Under the pieces are notes generated by a model. That model was not told where the DNA came from, made no database searches, and saw nothing but the letters and a program-made list of their open reading frames with translations. 64,000 bases of DNA from Marinobacter halophilus (GTDB lineage: Bacteria; Pseudomonadota; Gammaproteobacteria; Pseudomonadales; Oleiphilaceae): NCBI RefSeq assembly GCF_003007685.1, contig NZ_PXNN01000003.1, positions 372,001 to 436,000 on the forward strand, read 5' to 3'. Made by a program: the position numbers and the translations under genes. This document shows positions 18,550 through 26,893 of the stretch, one piece after another; position 1 is the first letter of the stretch; every line of letters begins with the position of its first letter.

Positions 18550-19287
18550 CTATTTCAATCCGAAGCCGCGCTTGTTCAGGAAGGCTTTCATGTGCGGCCG
18601 GAGTTTGCTGGTGAACAGCGGCTTGAGCTGTTCGGACCAGTTGGTGCTTTTGTTGCTGCCGGTGCGCTGGCTGTAGTAGCGGGCCATGGTGTCGTCAAAG
18701 CGGGCCACCAGCGCCTGGTCTTCGGCATCGTCGTAGTAGTCTTGTTTCAGTATCGCCGCCAGTGGCAGGCGCGGCTTCACTTCCGGATTCTGGTCCGGGT
18801 AACCCAGACACAGGCCAAATACCGGGTACACGTTGTCCGGCAGTTTCAGCAGGTCGCTGACATCCTGCGGATTATTGCGAATGCCGCCGATGTAGCAACC
18901 GCCCAGGCCCGCCGATTCGGCCGCAATCAACACGTTCTGCGCCATCAGGGCGGCGTCGATGCTGGCTACCAGCAGTTGTTCGGTCATGCCCCTTACCACC
19001 TCGGCGCCGGCCCGCTCGGCCGCGTCGGTTGAGCGCTTCATGTCGGCACAGAACACCAGGAAGTCCGAGCTGTTGGCCACGTAGGGCTGACCGCCGGCCA
19101 ACTCGGCAATGCGTTGGCGGTTGGCCGGGTTGACCACGTGAATAATGGAGTAGGCCTGTACATGGTTGGAGGTGGCTGCGCTCTGGCCGGCTTGAATCAG
19201 TGCTTCAAGCAGCTGCCGGGGGATCTGCTGATCCTTGAATTTCCGGATCGAGCGATGGGATTTCAGCAGGTTGATTGTCGGGTTCAT
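18550..19287 (-). CDS. nfsA: Oxygen-insensitive NADPH nitroreductase (NfsA/FRP family)
   Basis: The 245-residue flavin reductase has the N-terminal HRSIRKF FMN-binding motif, the SNHVQAYSIIHV strand and the GLGGCYIGGIRNNP loop, all typical of NfsA/FRP. These enzymes use FMN and NADPH to reduce nitroaromatics, quinones or flavins. The start at 19287 gives the canonical NPTINLLKSHRSIR N-terminus; a reading from 19392 would add 35 unrelated residues. It is convergent with lldG. Confidence 0.9.
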   Translation of the reverse strand: MNPTINLLKSHRSIRKFKDQQIPRQLLEALIQAGQSAATSNHVQAYSIIHVVNPANRQRIAELAGGQPYVANSSDFLVFCADMKRSTDAAERAGAEVVRGMTEQLLVASIDAALMAQNVLIAAESAGLGGCYIGGIRNNPQDVSDLLKLPDNVYPVFGLCLGYPDQNPEVKPRLPLAAILKQDYYDDAEDQALVARFDDTMARYYSQRTGSNKSTNWSEQLKPLFTSKLRPHMKAFLNKRGFGLK

Positions 19288-19390
19288 AGGGCCTCGGCTG
19301 TGTAGGGGAAAAATAGACGATAGCTTGCTTATCAGGACGGACACAACCGGACAAAGGTGGGCACTTGTGCTTATCGAGTTTGTGACAGAC

Positions 19391-19415
19391 AAAAAAAGCG
19401 CGCCGGAGGGCGCGC
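19391..19415 (-). terminator. Rho-independent terminator after the cytochrome c peroxidase gene
   Basis: On the minus strand GCGCGCC pairs with GGCGCGC across a four-base loop and runs into seven T residues, 28 bases past the peroxidase stop codon. It also insulates the nfsA promoter. Confidence 0.85.
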
Positions 19416-19442
19416 GTAAAACGGTGACGGTTGATCCAGTGA

Positions 19443-20516
19443 TTACTGAATCATGTCGGTCGGTCGTGGGGTGCTGCCAGTGCTTGGCGGCAGGATCGGG
19501 TAACGGATTTCAGGCACGGTACCGGTCAGGGATTTGAGGAAGGCGACGATGGAGTCCACTTCGTTGTCCTTCAGCTCGGTACCCAGCTGGGCAGTGCCCA
19601 TAACCGCAACCGCTTCTTCCAGGCTCCAGACCGCGCCGGAATGGAAGTAAGGGGCTGTCAACTCGATGTTGCGCAGCGGGGAGGCCCGGAACACGTATTC
19701 ATCAGAGGCGGTGGCGGTAACCGCGAACCGGCCTTTGTCACCTTCAGGCAGAATCTCGCCACCCGGGCGAGTCACCAGGCCAAACGGGTAATATTCCTGG
19801 CCGCCCAGGTTCACGCCACTGTGGCAGGCGGTACAACCGCGATCCATGAACAGGGCAAGACCTTCTTTTTCCCGCTCGTTCAGGGCGTCTGCGTTACCGC
19901 GCAGGTATTTGTCGAAATCCGAATCCGGTGTGATCAGGGTCGCCTCGAACGCTTCGATGGCCACGGCCATGTTGTTAAAACTGACTGGATCCCCCTGTCC
20001 CGGGAAGGCATCCTCAAACCGCTCGACGTAGTCAGGCATGCTCTTGAGGGTAGCAACTACCCGCTCCGGGGTGCTGCTCATTTCCACGCCAGCCTGCACC
20101 GGGCCTTTGGCTTGCTCAGCCAGATCCGCAGCGCGGCCATCCCAGAACTGGGCCGCGTTGAACACCGCGTTAAACACGGTCGGGGAGTTACGCGGGCCTT
20201 TCTGCCAGCCGTGGCCGATAGACACGGGCAGGTAGTCGTCACCGCCCATGCCGACGTTGTGGCAGGTGTTACAGCTGATCAGGTGGCTGGAAGACAGCCG
20301 CGGTTCAAAGAACAGCATCTTGCCCAACTCGACCTTGGCCTGGGTCAGCTCATTGCCGTCAATAACCGGCGGGTACTTGGGAATGGGCTCGAACGTGCCC
20401 TGCGCTCTGTCCATCAGATCGTCGGCGGCCACGGTGCCGGCCATCACGCCAAGGCTCAGAGCCAGGGCTTTTACCAGGGTGCGTTTAATCATAACTATTC
20501 TCTCTTTATGCGACAT
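19443..20516 (-). CDS. Dihaem cytochrome c peroxidase (CcpA/MauG family), periplasmic
   Basis: The 357-residue exported protein has a signal peptide ending near TVAADD and two haem c motifs, CNTCH in the N-terminal domain and CTACH in the C-terminal domain. The MauG/CCP landmarks LGKMLFFEPRLS and APYFHSGAVW are present. It reduces hydrogen peroxide with electrons from a small cytochrome or similar donor. Two starts are possible: 20516 with AAGGA seven bases upstream, or 20492 with GAGAG upstream; both keep a workable signal peptide. An FNR/ANR-like box lies upstream. Confidence 0.92.
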   Translation of the reverse strand: MSHKERIVMIKRTLVKALALSLGVMAGTVAADDLMDRAQGTFEPIPKYPPVIDGNELTQAKVELGKMLFFEPRLSSSHLISCNTCHNVGMGGDDYLPVSIGHGWQKGPRNSPTVFNAVFNAAQFWDGRAADLAEQAKGPVQAGVEMSSTPERVVATLKSMPDYVERFEDAFPGQGDPVSFNNMAVAIEAFEATLITPDSDFDKYLRGNADALNEREKEGLALFMDRGCTACHSGVNLGGQEYYPFGLVTRPGGEILPEGDKGRFAVTATASDEYVFRASPLRNIELTAPYFHSGAVWSLEEAVAVMGTAQLGTELKDNEVDSIVAFLKSLTGTVPEIRYPILPPSTGSTPRPTDMIQ

Positions 20517-20588
20517 ATTGGTGTCCTTACACCAAGTTAACAAATCAGCTGAAATCTGCACGGGAAACCGGGAAACACGGGATAAAAG

Positions 20589-20602
20589 TTGATGCCCGTC
20601 AA
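20589..20602. promoter_or_regulatory. FNR/ANR-like box upstream of the cytochrome c peroxidase gene
   Basis: TTGATGCCCGTCAA matches the TTGAT-N4-ATCAA consensus at nine of ten defined positions. It is 73 bases before the peroxidase start, a common distance for activation by FNR-type regulators. Related ccp genes are often induced at low oxygen by FNR or ANR. Confidence 0.6.
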
Positions 20603-20738
20603 GTTTCAATGATGGTGAGATGACCCGGCACCCGGGTGCGACATTTGGCCGCCCTGAGATCTTCGTCGCTCGCTGTTATGTTTGTGGTTATATCGTTATG
20701 CTCCTGGTCTCAGTCTGGACGCAAAACAGGAGATTGCT

Positions 20739-21287
20739 ATGAGGTTTTTATTGTTATCAATGCTGCTGGGTTTCGGCCTGGTTGCGAGCGTGCAAGCCGA
20801 AGAAGCCCTGGCCGTGACACCGCAGGAAACACTGGAGCTGGTTCAGGAAGAGGGTGATCAGGTGCTGTTTATCGATGTTCGGGATCCGGTGGAAATAATG
20901 TTCATCGGTTTTACCGATGCGGTCGATCTGAACATCCCTTTCCGGGTGGTGGACCGTTCCCGGTTCAATGAAGAAAAGGCGGTGTTCGCCATGGACATCA
21001 ACGAGAACTTTGTCGCGCAGGTGGATGTGGCACTGGCCGAAAAAGGCTTGGGTCGTGACGCCTTGATTATCACCATGTGTCGTTCGGGCTCGGCCCGGGG
21101 CAAGCCCAGTGCCGACTACCTGTTGGAACGTGGCTTTACCAACGTAAAGTATGTGGATCACGGTTTCCAGGGTGACTCTCTGAAAGAAGGCCCGCATAAA
21201 GGCATGCGCTTGCAGAATGGCTGGCAGAATTCGGGCATGCCCTGGTCCACTAAAGCCAACTCAGAGAAAATCTATCGTCCGCAATAA
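20739..21287 (+). CDS. Exported rhodanese-domain protein
   Basis: The 182-residue protein has a signal peptide (about residues 1-20, SVQAEE) and one rhodanese domain. The active-site loop is CRSGSARG with Cys114, preceded by VLFIDVRDPVE. It is predicted to handle sulfane sulfur or a thiol in the periplasm; the substrate is unknown. CAGGAG precedes the ATG. An exported DsrE-like gene sits convergently downstream. Confidence 0.85.
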   Translation: MRFLLLSMLLGFGLVASVQAEEALAVTPQETLELVQEEGDQVLFIDVRDPVEIMFIGFTDAVDLNIPFRVVDRSRFNEEKAVFAMDINENFVAQVDVALAEKGLGRDALIITMCRSGSARGKPSADYLLERGFTNVKYVDHGFQGDSLKEGPHKGMRLQNGWQNSGMPWSTKANSEKIYRPQ

Positions 21288-21317
21288 CAACGTGCAGCAA
21301 TACTGATTGCTCTGTAA

Positions 21318-21351
21318 CGCAAAGCGCCAGCTTAGAGGCTGGCGCTTTGCG
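21318..21351. terminator. Bidirectional stem-loop between convergent rhodanese and DsrE genes
   Basis: A perfect 14-bp inverted repeat (CGCAAAGCGCCAGC and its complement) with a six-base loop lies between the two stop codons. T-tracts are short on both sides, so it is probably a shared, moderate terminator. Confidence 0.65.
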
Positions 21352-21373
21352 TCTGTCTGGTGTTGGTTCAGCC

Positions 21374-21826
21374 TCAGAACGTGAAGGTACGGATCTTTCG
21401 GTCCAGCATCTGGCCAGCCATTTCCGGCGGCATGGCAACGCCAACACCCTCGATCAGGTCATCTTTGGCATGGTCGCTGTTGGGCAGGTAGAGAGCACAA
21501 ACTTTAGCGGTGCCACCGGCTTTCAGCAGGCCGCGCAGCATTTGACCGGGGGTTACGTTGCGCGGTGCCAGGGCTTCGCCCTCGTAGGATTTCAGCGCCA
21601 GATCGCCGGCTTCATCACACAGCAGCACGTTCACCCTGGCGCCCTGCTCGGCCATTGTGTTTGACAGTACCATCGCCATGCCCTGGGTTTGGGTAGAATC
21701 ACTGGACAGAATCACCAGCACTTCGTCTACGTTGTTGCCTTTGTTCGAGTGGTTGCTTGCCATGGCGTGCATTGGGGCAAGAGCGATCAGAAGGGCGAGG
21801 GTGAATAGTTTGAGCATGTTAGTCAT
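21374..21826 (-). CDS. Exported DsrE/DsrF-like family protein
   Basis: The 150-residue product has a signal peptide (about residues 1-22, HAMASN) and a DsrE-type alpha/beta domain (VDEVLVILSSDSTQTQGMAMVLSN). It has cysteines in VLLCDEAGD and AKVCALYLPNS; the latter matches the usual active-cysteine position of the fold. Cytosolic relatives relay sulfur; the role of exported forms is not established. The 285 bases upstream (21827-22111) contain no recognisable gene and hold divergent promoters. Confidence 0.78.
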   Translation of the reverse strand: MTNMLKLFTLALLIALAPMHAMASNHSNKGNNVDEVLVILSSDSTQTQGMAMVLSNTMAEQGARVNVLLCDEAGDLALKSYEGEALAPRNVTPGQMLRGLLKAGGTAKVCALYLPNSDHAKDDLIEGVGVAMPPEMAGQMLDRKIRTFTF

Positions 21827-22111
21827 GGGTAGAGCTCCTTGATTGAGGTTGTCGGACTCACTATAAGGACTCGTTACGGATGTCGTCAGTGACAAAGTCA
21901 CTGTCGGGAGGGTAAGGCCTGCCTGTCGGGGCAGTTCCATGAGGTCTCTTTGGTTTGGCGAAAGCAGCGTGTGCCGGAACGCCGGAATAAAAGCCTACAG
22001 CTACCGCTGTCATCAACTATAGTAGAGAGACTGCGGGTTCAGGAAGGGGCCGCGGTTAAAAGCACAGTCGAGCCGCTAAACGGTTGCCGTATCGCCACCT
22101 GATAACGACCC

Positions 22112-25100
22112 ATGAATAGCCGGATGACCGAAACAGACACTCAGATTTCACCCCAAAAACGCGCTTTCTCAAAAGCACAGCCTTTACTGCTGTACCTGCT
22201 CGCCTTGCTGGTGCTGCTGGTTTGCGCTGGCATTATTGAACGCAAGGCCTATCAGCAGGCGCACCAGGTCGCGTTTGACCGGTCTCAGGCCAGGGCTGAC
22301 CTGGCCACTGCGTTTGTTGCCAACAGCTTTCTCTCGGGCCAGTTCGGCCTGCGCACCATTGCCGCGTTTGTCGAACCTTTAATCGAAGAGCCGGGGTTTG
22401 GCGCGAAGGCGGGGCTTGAAAGTATCGAGAGATTACTGGACGAGAAAATCCGCGATGCCGGGTTTATAGAGGCATTTTTTGTGACCGGTCTCGATGGCAG
22501 ACTGCTTTACTCCTCATTGTCTTCGACAGCCACGAATCAGGCGCCGGCCTGGGATTTTATCGAACGCTTTTTGAATAAGAGTGATAACGATGATGTGGTG
22601 ACGCCCCTGCATATCGATCCTGAAACCGGAACGCTGTCCATCTGGCGAGTGCGTAAGCTCCGGTCGGTCTCGGGTGTGGTCAACACGTTGCTGGTAGTGA
22701 AACAATCCCCGGACCTGCTTGTCCGGTCGGTCGACGGGCTGTCCTTGTCGGAGGGTGAAAGCCTTGCCCTGATTGACGAGAACATGATGCTGGTGGCCCG
22801 ACTTCCGGTTTCCCTGCGAACCGGGGCCCCAGATCTGACCGGAACTCGCATTCAGGAACCCCATACCCGGGCCTTCATCGACAGTGCAAAAGCCATGGGG
22901 CAAGTGATTACTGCCTCACCGGTGGACTATGAAGACCGCTTTTACACTTTCCGGCGAGTTGAGGGTTTGCCCTACATTGTGGTGGTTGGAGAGCAAACGG
23001 CGGTTGCTCTGCAAGGCTGGCGCCAGAGTATGGTGATTGCCGGTGTCGGCATTCTGCTGAGCGCCCTCATCGGACTTGTCCTGTTGCAGCAATTCTATCG
23101 AAGAATGCGGCTGGAACAGTCGCTGGTGATCGAAAACGAAACCCGGAAAAATCTGCAGCAGGATGCCCAGAGCAACGCCGCCAAGCTCAGCGCGCTGGTC
23201 GGTTCGATACCGGACATGGTCTTTGTGATTGGCCAGCGGGGCACGTTCGACTTTGTGCATGCGGTTGATAAAACCCATCTGTTAAGGCCCCCGGAAGAGA
23301 TGGTGGGCCTCAACTATCACGACGTGCTTCCACCGGAACTGGCCAGCCGGTTTGACCGGATCAAAGAAGATGTTGCCAACCATCGGCAACCCCGGAATTT
23401 TGATTACCAGTTGTTTATGGATGGCGAGGCCCGGCACTTTGAAGCGCGGGTGGCGTCTATCCCGGAGGGTGAGGAACAGAGCAGCGGGTTTCTGGCGCTG
23501 GTGCAGGACATTACCGACAGCAAGCTGCAACAAGCTGAGATGCGCATTGCCTCGACGGCGTTTGAAACCCATCTGGGCATCATCATTACCGATCACCAGG
23601 GTGTGATCCTCCGCGCCAACCGGGCCTTCACCCGAATTACGGGCTATGAAGAACACGAGGTGGTGGGTCAGACCCCTCGCATGTTGCAGTCTGGCATCCA
23701 GGATAAAGCCTTTTATCAGCAGCTCTGGAACCGGGTGAACCAGACCGGTTCCTGGGAAGGCGAAATCTGGAATAGGCGCAAGGATGGCCAGGTGTTTGCG
23801 GAATGGCTGACGGTGACGGCAGTGCCGGGAGAGTCTGGTGCGATCCTTAATTACGTGGGTACCTTTCACGACATCACCACCCGTAAGGAAGCGGAACGCC
23901 AGGTGCACCGACTGGCTTTCTACGATTCGCTGACCGGGCTTGCCAACCGGGCGCTGCTGGAAGAACGCATTGCCGACGTGGGCCGGTCCAATAATCGCAA
24001 CGGTACCCATGCCGCCTTGCTGTATCTGGATATCGAGCAGTTCCGGGCGGTCAATGATTCCCGGGGTTATGACGTGGGTGATCTGGTACTCAAGACGCTG
24101 GCGGGCCGACTGTCGATGATCATGCGGGAAAACGACACGCTGGCGCGTATCGGCGGCGATGAGTTCGGGGTACTGCTGCCCTCACTGGATGCCTCAGAGG
24201 AGGAATCCGCACAGTTGGCCGAATTGGTGGCCCAGAAAATCCTGATAGCCTTTGCCAGTCCGGTTGAGGTGGCCGACCATCTGGTACAGGTGGATGTCAG
24301 CATCGGGATCAGCATCATTGGTCACGTTGTTGCTCATTATGATCAGCAACTTCAGCGCGCCGAACAGGCCACCCAACAGGCCAAGGAGCAGACCAGACAC
24401 GCCGGCCTCAATCGCATTGCCTTTTTTAACCCGGAAATGCAGGCGAAGGTGGTTGAACACGTGTTGTTGGAAGACCAGCTGCGCAGCGCGCTGAAAGAAA
24501 ATCAGTTCGTGCTGTATTTCCAGCCCCAGGTGCAATTCCCCGATACCCGCGTGGGATATGAAGTGCTGTTACGCTGGCAGCACCCGGAACGGGGTATGGT
24601 ATCGCCCGCGGTGTTTATTCCGTTGGCGGAAAAGAGCCGACTCATCCTTCCGATTGGTCGTTGGGTGCTGGAACAGGCCTGCCAGACTCTCGCCCGTTGG
24701 CAGGACGATCCTGCCAAGGCGAGTTGGCAGCTGGCGGTGAACGTCAGCGTGGTGCAGTTTCAGGGCGTGGGCTTCACCGAGCAGGTGGCCACCATTATAC
24801 GGCAGACCGGCGCACCGCCCCGGTTGTTGAAGCTGGAAGTGACGGAAAGCCTGCTGATGGAGGATCCGGAGCGGGTTGCCCAGGTAATGAGCGAAATCAG
24901 AGGACTTGGCGTTCGGTTCTCGCTGGACGATTTTGGCACCGGCTACTCGTCACTGAGTTATCTGAAGCGGTTGTCGCTGGACCAGATCAAGATTGACCAG
25001 TCATTCGTCCGCGACGTGACCACCAATCCGGCGAGCGCCGCGATTGTGGATTCCATCATCGGGTTGTCTCAGGGCCTGGGTCTTGAGGTCATCGCCGAGG

Positions 25101-25198
25101 GCGTGGAAACCGGAGCCCAGCGTGACTGGCTGGTTGCCCATGGCTGCGATCACTTCCAGGGCTATTTGTTTGGGCGCCCGGGGCCTGAGGTGTTCTGA
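22112..25198 (+). CDS. c-di-GMP protein with dCache-like sensor, two PAS, GGDEF and EAL domains
   Basis: The 1028-residue protein has a membrane helix (about 25-45), a periplasmic sensor of dCache/CHASE type (about 50-300), a second helix (about 305-330), two PAS domains (about 360-480 and 485-595), a GGDEF domain and an EAL domain. GGDEF is intact at residue 681 with an REND inhibitory site. The EAL signature reads EVLLR at 817, and catalytic residues in EVTES, DDFGTGYSS, KIDQSF and EGVE are present. Both synthesis and hydrolysis of c-di-GMP look possible. The start may be 22112 or an in-frame ATG four codons later. Confidence 0.9.
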   Translation: MNSRMTETDTQISPQKRAFSKAQPLLLYLLALLVLLVCAGIIERKAYQQAHQVAFDRSQARADLATAFVANSFLSGQFGLRTIAAFVEPLIEEPGFGAKAGLESIERLLDEKIRDAGFIEAFFVTGLDGRLLYSSLSSTATNQAPAWDFIERFLNKSDNDDVVTPLHIDPETGTLSIWRVRKLRSVSGVVNTLLVVKQSPDLLVRSVDGLSLSEGESLALIDENMMLVARLPVSLRTGAPDLTGTRIQEPHTRAFIDSAKAMGQVITASPVDYEDRFYTFRRVEGLPYIVVVGEQTAVALQGWRQSMVIAGVGILLSALIGLVLLQQFYRRMRLEQSLVIENETRKNLQQDAQSNAAKLSALVGSIPDMVFVIGQRGTFDFVHAVDKTHLLRPPEEMVGLNYHDVLPPELASRFDRIKEDVANHRQPRNFDYQLFMDGEARHFEARVASIPEGEEQSSGFLALVQDITDSKLQQAEMRIASTAFETHLGIIITDHQGVILRANRAFTRITGYEEHEVVGQTPRMLQSGIQDKAFYQQLWNRVNQTGSWEGEIWNRRKDGQVFAEWLTVTAVPGESGAILNYVGTFHDITTRKEAERQVHRLAFYDSLTGLANRALLEERIADVGRSNNRNGTHAALLYLDIEQFRAVNDSRGYDVGDLVLKTLAGRLSMIMRENDTLARIGGDEFGVLLPSLDASEEESAQLAELVAQKILIAFASPVEVADHLVQVDVSIGISIIGHVVAHYDQQLQRAEQATQQAKEQTRHAGLNRIAFFNPEMQAKVVEHVLLEDQLRSALKENQFVLYFQPQVQFPDTRVGYEVLLRWQHPERGMVSPAVFIPLAEKSRLILPIGRWVLEQACQTLARWQDDPAKASWQLAVNVSVVQFQGVGFTEQVATIIRQTGAPPRLLKLEVTESLLMEDPERVAQVMSEIRGLGVRFSLDDFGTGYSSLSYLKRLSLDQIKIDQSFVRDVTTNPASAAIVDSIIGLSQGLGLEVIAEGVETGAQRDWLVAHGCDHFQGYLFGRPGPEVF

Positions 25199-25448
25199 AC
25201 CCCGCGCCCTAATTCCCACCGATTCCCTTGCCTGCTCGAACTCCATCGTTGTTCTTTCAATATCTAACCCTCTGAAAAAAAACAAAATAGATCCCGCTAA
25301 TCTATTTTTCCTAGCATGCCGATAAAAAATACTCGATAAACCAAGTAAAAACCATTGATTAGTCGGGTGCTAGTGCCTAGTATTTCCGCAGGGGTGCAGT
25401 CCCCCTGTTGTCGCATTCCCAAATTCCGTTGGATGGAGAACAAAAATA
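25199..25448 (+). promoter_or_regulatory. AT-rich leader upstream of the permease/acyl-CoA ligase operon
   Basis: This 250-base gap holds no gene I can support. It is markedly AT-rich between about 25260 and 25370. At 25339-25347 it contains AACCAAGTA, the same nine bases that form one arm of the palindrome at 34079-34102, here without a good second arm. A shared regulator is possible but weakly supported. Confidence 0.35.
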
Positions 25449-26849
25449 ATGTCGTTAAAAAAAAGGCCAACAGGCGGTGAACAGCCGTCGGCGTTGGGTG
25501 CGTTGAAGCTGCGCGTGCCCTTTGTGCACTACAAGATAGAGATCCCGGACATTCTGCAGGGTGCAATCCTGTGTGTTGTCCCTCTGAGTATTACGGCACT
25601 GATGACCTCGGTGCTGGGCATTCCGTTCGAGATTGCCGTTGCCTTTGTACTGATCAACAACATGCTGTACCTGGTGCACACGCACTTTGGCGACCCCACC
25701 GTTGCCGGCTGGATTACCGCCGGAATTCCTTTGTATATCGCTTTCCTGATGGGCTACCCAGAAGGAGAAGCCAGAATACTGGCGTTAATTGCGCTACAGA
25801 TAACCGTCGCGGTGATCTTCCTTGGCCTGGGGGTGTTCAAAGGTGCCGATGCCTTGGTGCGGAAAATGCCTGCATCACTGAAGTCGGGGATTCTGATTGG
25901 TGCCGGTATTTCCGCCATCATGGGCGAGTTCGGAGCCGATGGCCGGGTGTGGACCATGCCGATAACCATCATGACCGGCGCCGTGCTGGGGTTCTTCATG
26001 TTGTTTTCAGAAACCGCAGCTCCCCTGCGTGCTCGTTACGGTTTCTTCCGTTTCGTTGCACAATACGGTATTGCCGTCCCGTTCCTGATTGCCTATGTGT
26101 TGGGCATCATCATCGGTGAGGTCGATGTGCCAGTGATTGAATGGGGTTTCTCCACCATTCCGATAGGTACCATCCTGCGAGACTACAGCGTGTTCGGGCT
26201 GGGCATGCCGCCACTGCAATACTTCATTGATGCCATACCGCTGGCCGTGGCCGCTTACATCATTGCCTTCGGTGACATTCTGGTGATGGACTCCCTGTTC
26301 AAGAATGCCGACGAGGTCCGTAAGGACGAAAAACTGGTATTCAGCCCACGCCGCAACAGTATCATTGTTGGAATTCGCAACTTGGTGCACGCAATCTTTG
26401 CACCCTTCATTAGCTTGTCGGGCCCTGCCTGGACCGGTGGGCAGGCGTTGGTGATTAACCGCTATATGAATAATCCCCGCAAGGCGATGGACAGCTACTG
26501 GGGTGGGGCGACCAGTCTTTACTGGGGCATGACCATTGCCATTGTGCTGGTGCCTGTAGTGACCCTGTTCAAGCCGGGACTCAATATCGGTATGGCACTG
26601 ACGCTGCTGATTCAGGGCTACCTGTGCGGTTACCTGGCTATCGAAATGCTGGATCGTCAAACCAATCTTGAGCGTGGCATAGCCGTTATTGTTGGCTCGG
26701 TACTGGCCGTCCAGGGCGCTGCCTGGGGTCTGGGTGTCGGTCTTGTGCTCTGGTTTTTCCTGGAAAAGAACTGGTTTGCCGACGTCTATATAGCAACGCA
26801 CAAAAAGGCCGATGCCACAGCCGATGAAGCCGAGAAAGATTGGAATTGA
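25449..26849 (+). CDS. Solute carrier, NCS2/SLC23-like permease of unknown substrate
   Basis: The 466-residue integral membrane protein has about twelve hydrophobic segments and a cytosolic N-terminus. It resembles nucleobase/xanthine-uracil-type permeases, but I do not recognise the purine or pyrimidine specificity motifs. Segments such as GDPTVAGWITAGIPLY and LVMDSLFKNADEVRKDE may serve to identify its subfamily. GGAG lies about ten bases before the ATG. It sits 44 bases upstream of an acyl-CoA ligase gene on the same strand, which suggests it imports an organic acid that the ligase activates; this is inference. Confidence 0.65.
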   Translation: MSLKKRPTGGEQPSALGALKLRVPFVHYKIEIPDILQGAILCVVPLSITALMTSVLGIPFEIAVAFVLINNMLYLVHTHFGDPTVAGWITAGIPLYIAFLMGYPEGEARILALIALQITVAVIFLGLGVFKGADALVRKMPASLKSGILIGAGISAIMGEFGADGRVWTMPITIMTGAVLGFFMLFSETAAPLRARYGFFRFVAQYGIAVPFLIAYVLGIIIGEVDVPVIEWGFSTIPIGTILRDYSVFGLGMPPLQYFIDAIPLAVAAYIIAFGDILVMDSLFKNADEVRKDEKLVFSPRRNSIIVGIRNLVHAIFAPFISLSGPAWTGGQALVINRYMNNPRKAMDSYWGGATSLYWGMTIAIVLVPVVTLFKPGLNIGMALTLLIQGYLCGYLAIEMLDRQTNLERGIAVIVGSVLAVQGAAWGLGVGLVLWFFLEKNWFADVYIATHKKADATADEAEKDWN

Positions 26850-26893
26850 GGCCGGGCTAACGCTACCGTCAGAATCACAAGAGGTTAACAAAA

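Noticed and set aside
19641..20540. 299-codon plus-strand frame opposite the cytochrome c peroxidase gene
   Set aside because: The minus-strand gene has two CxxCH motifs and full family length; the opposite frame shows no domain.
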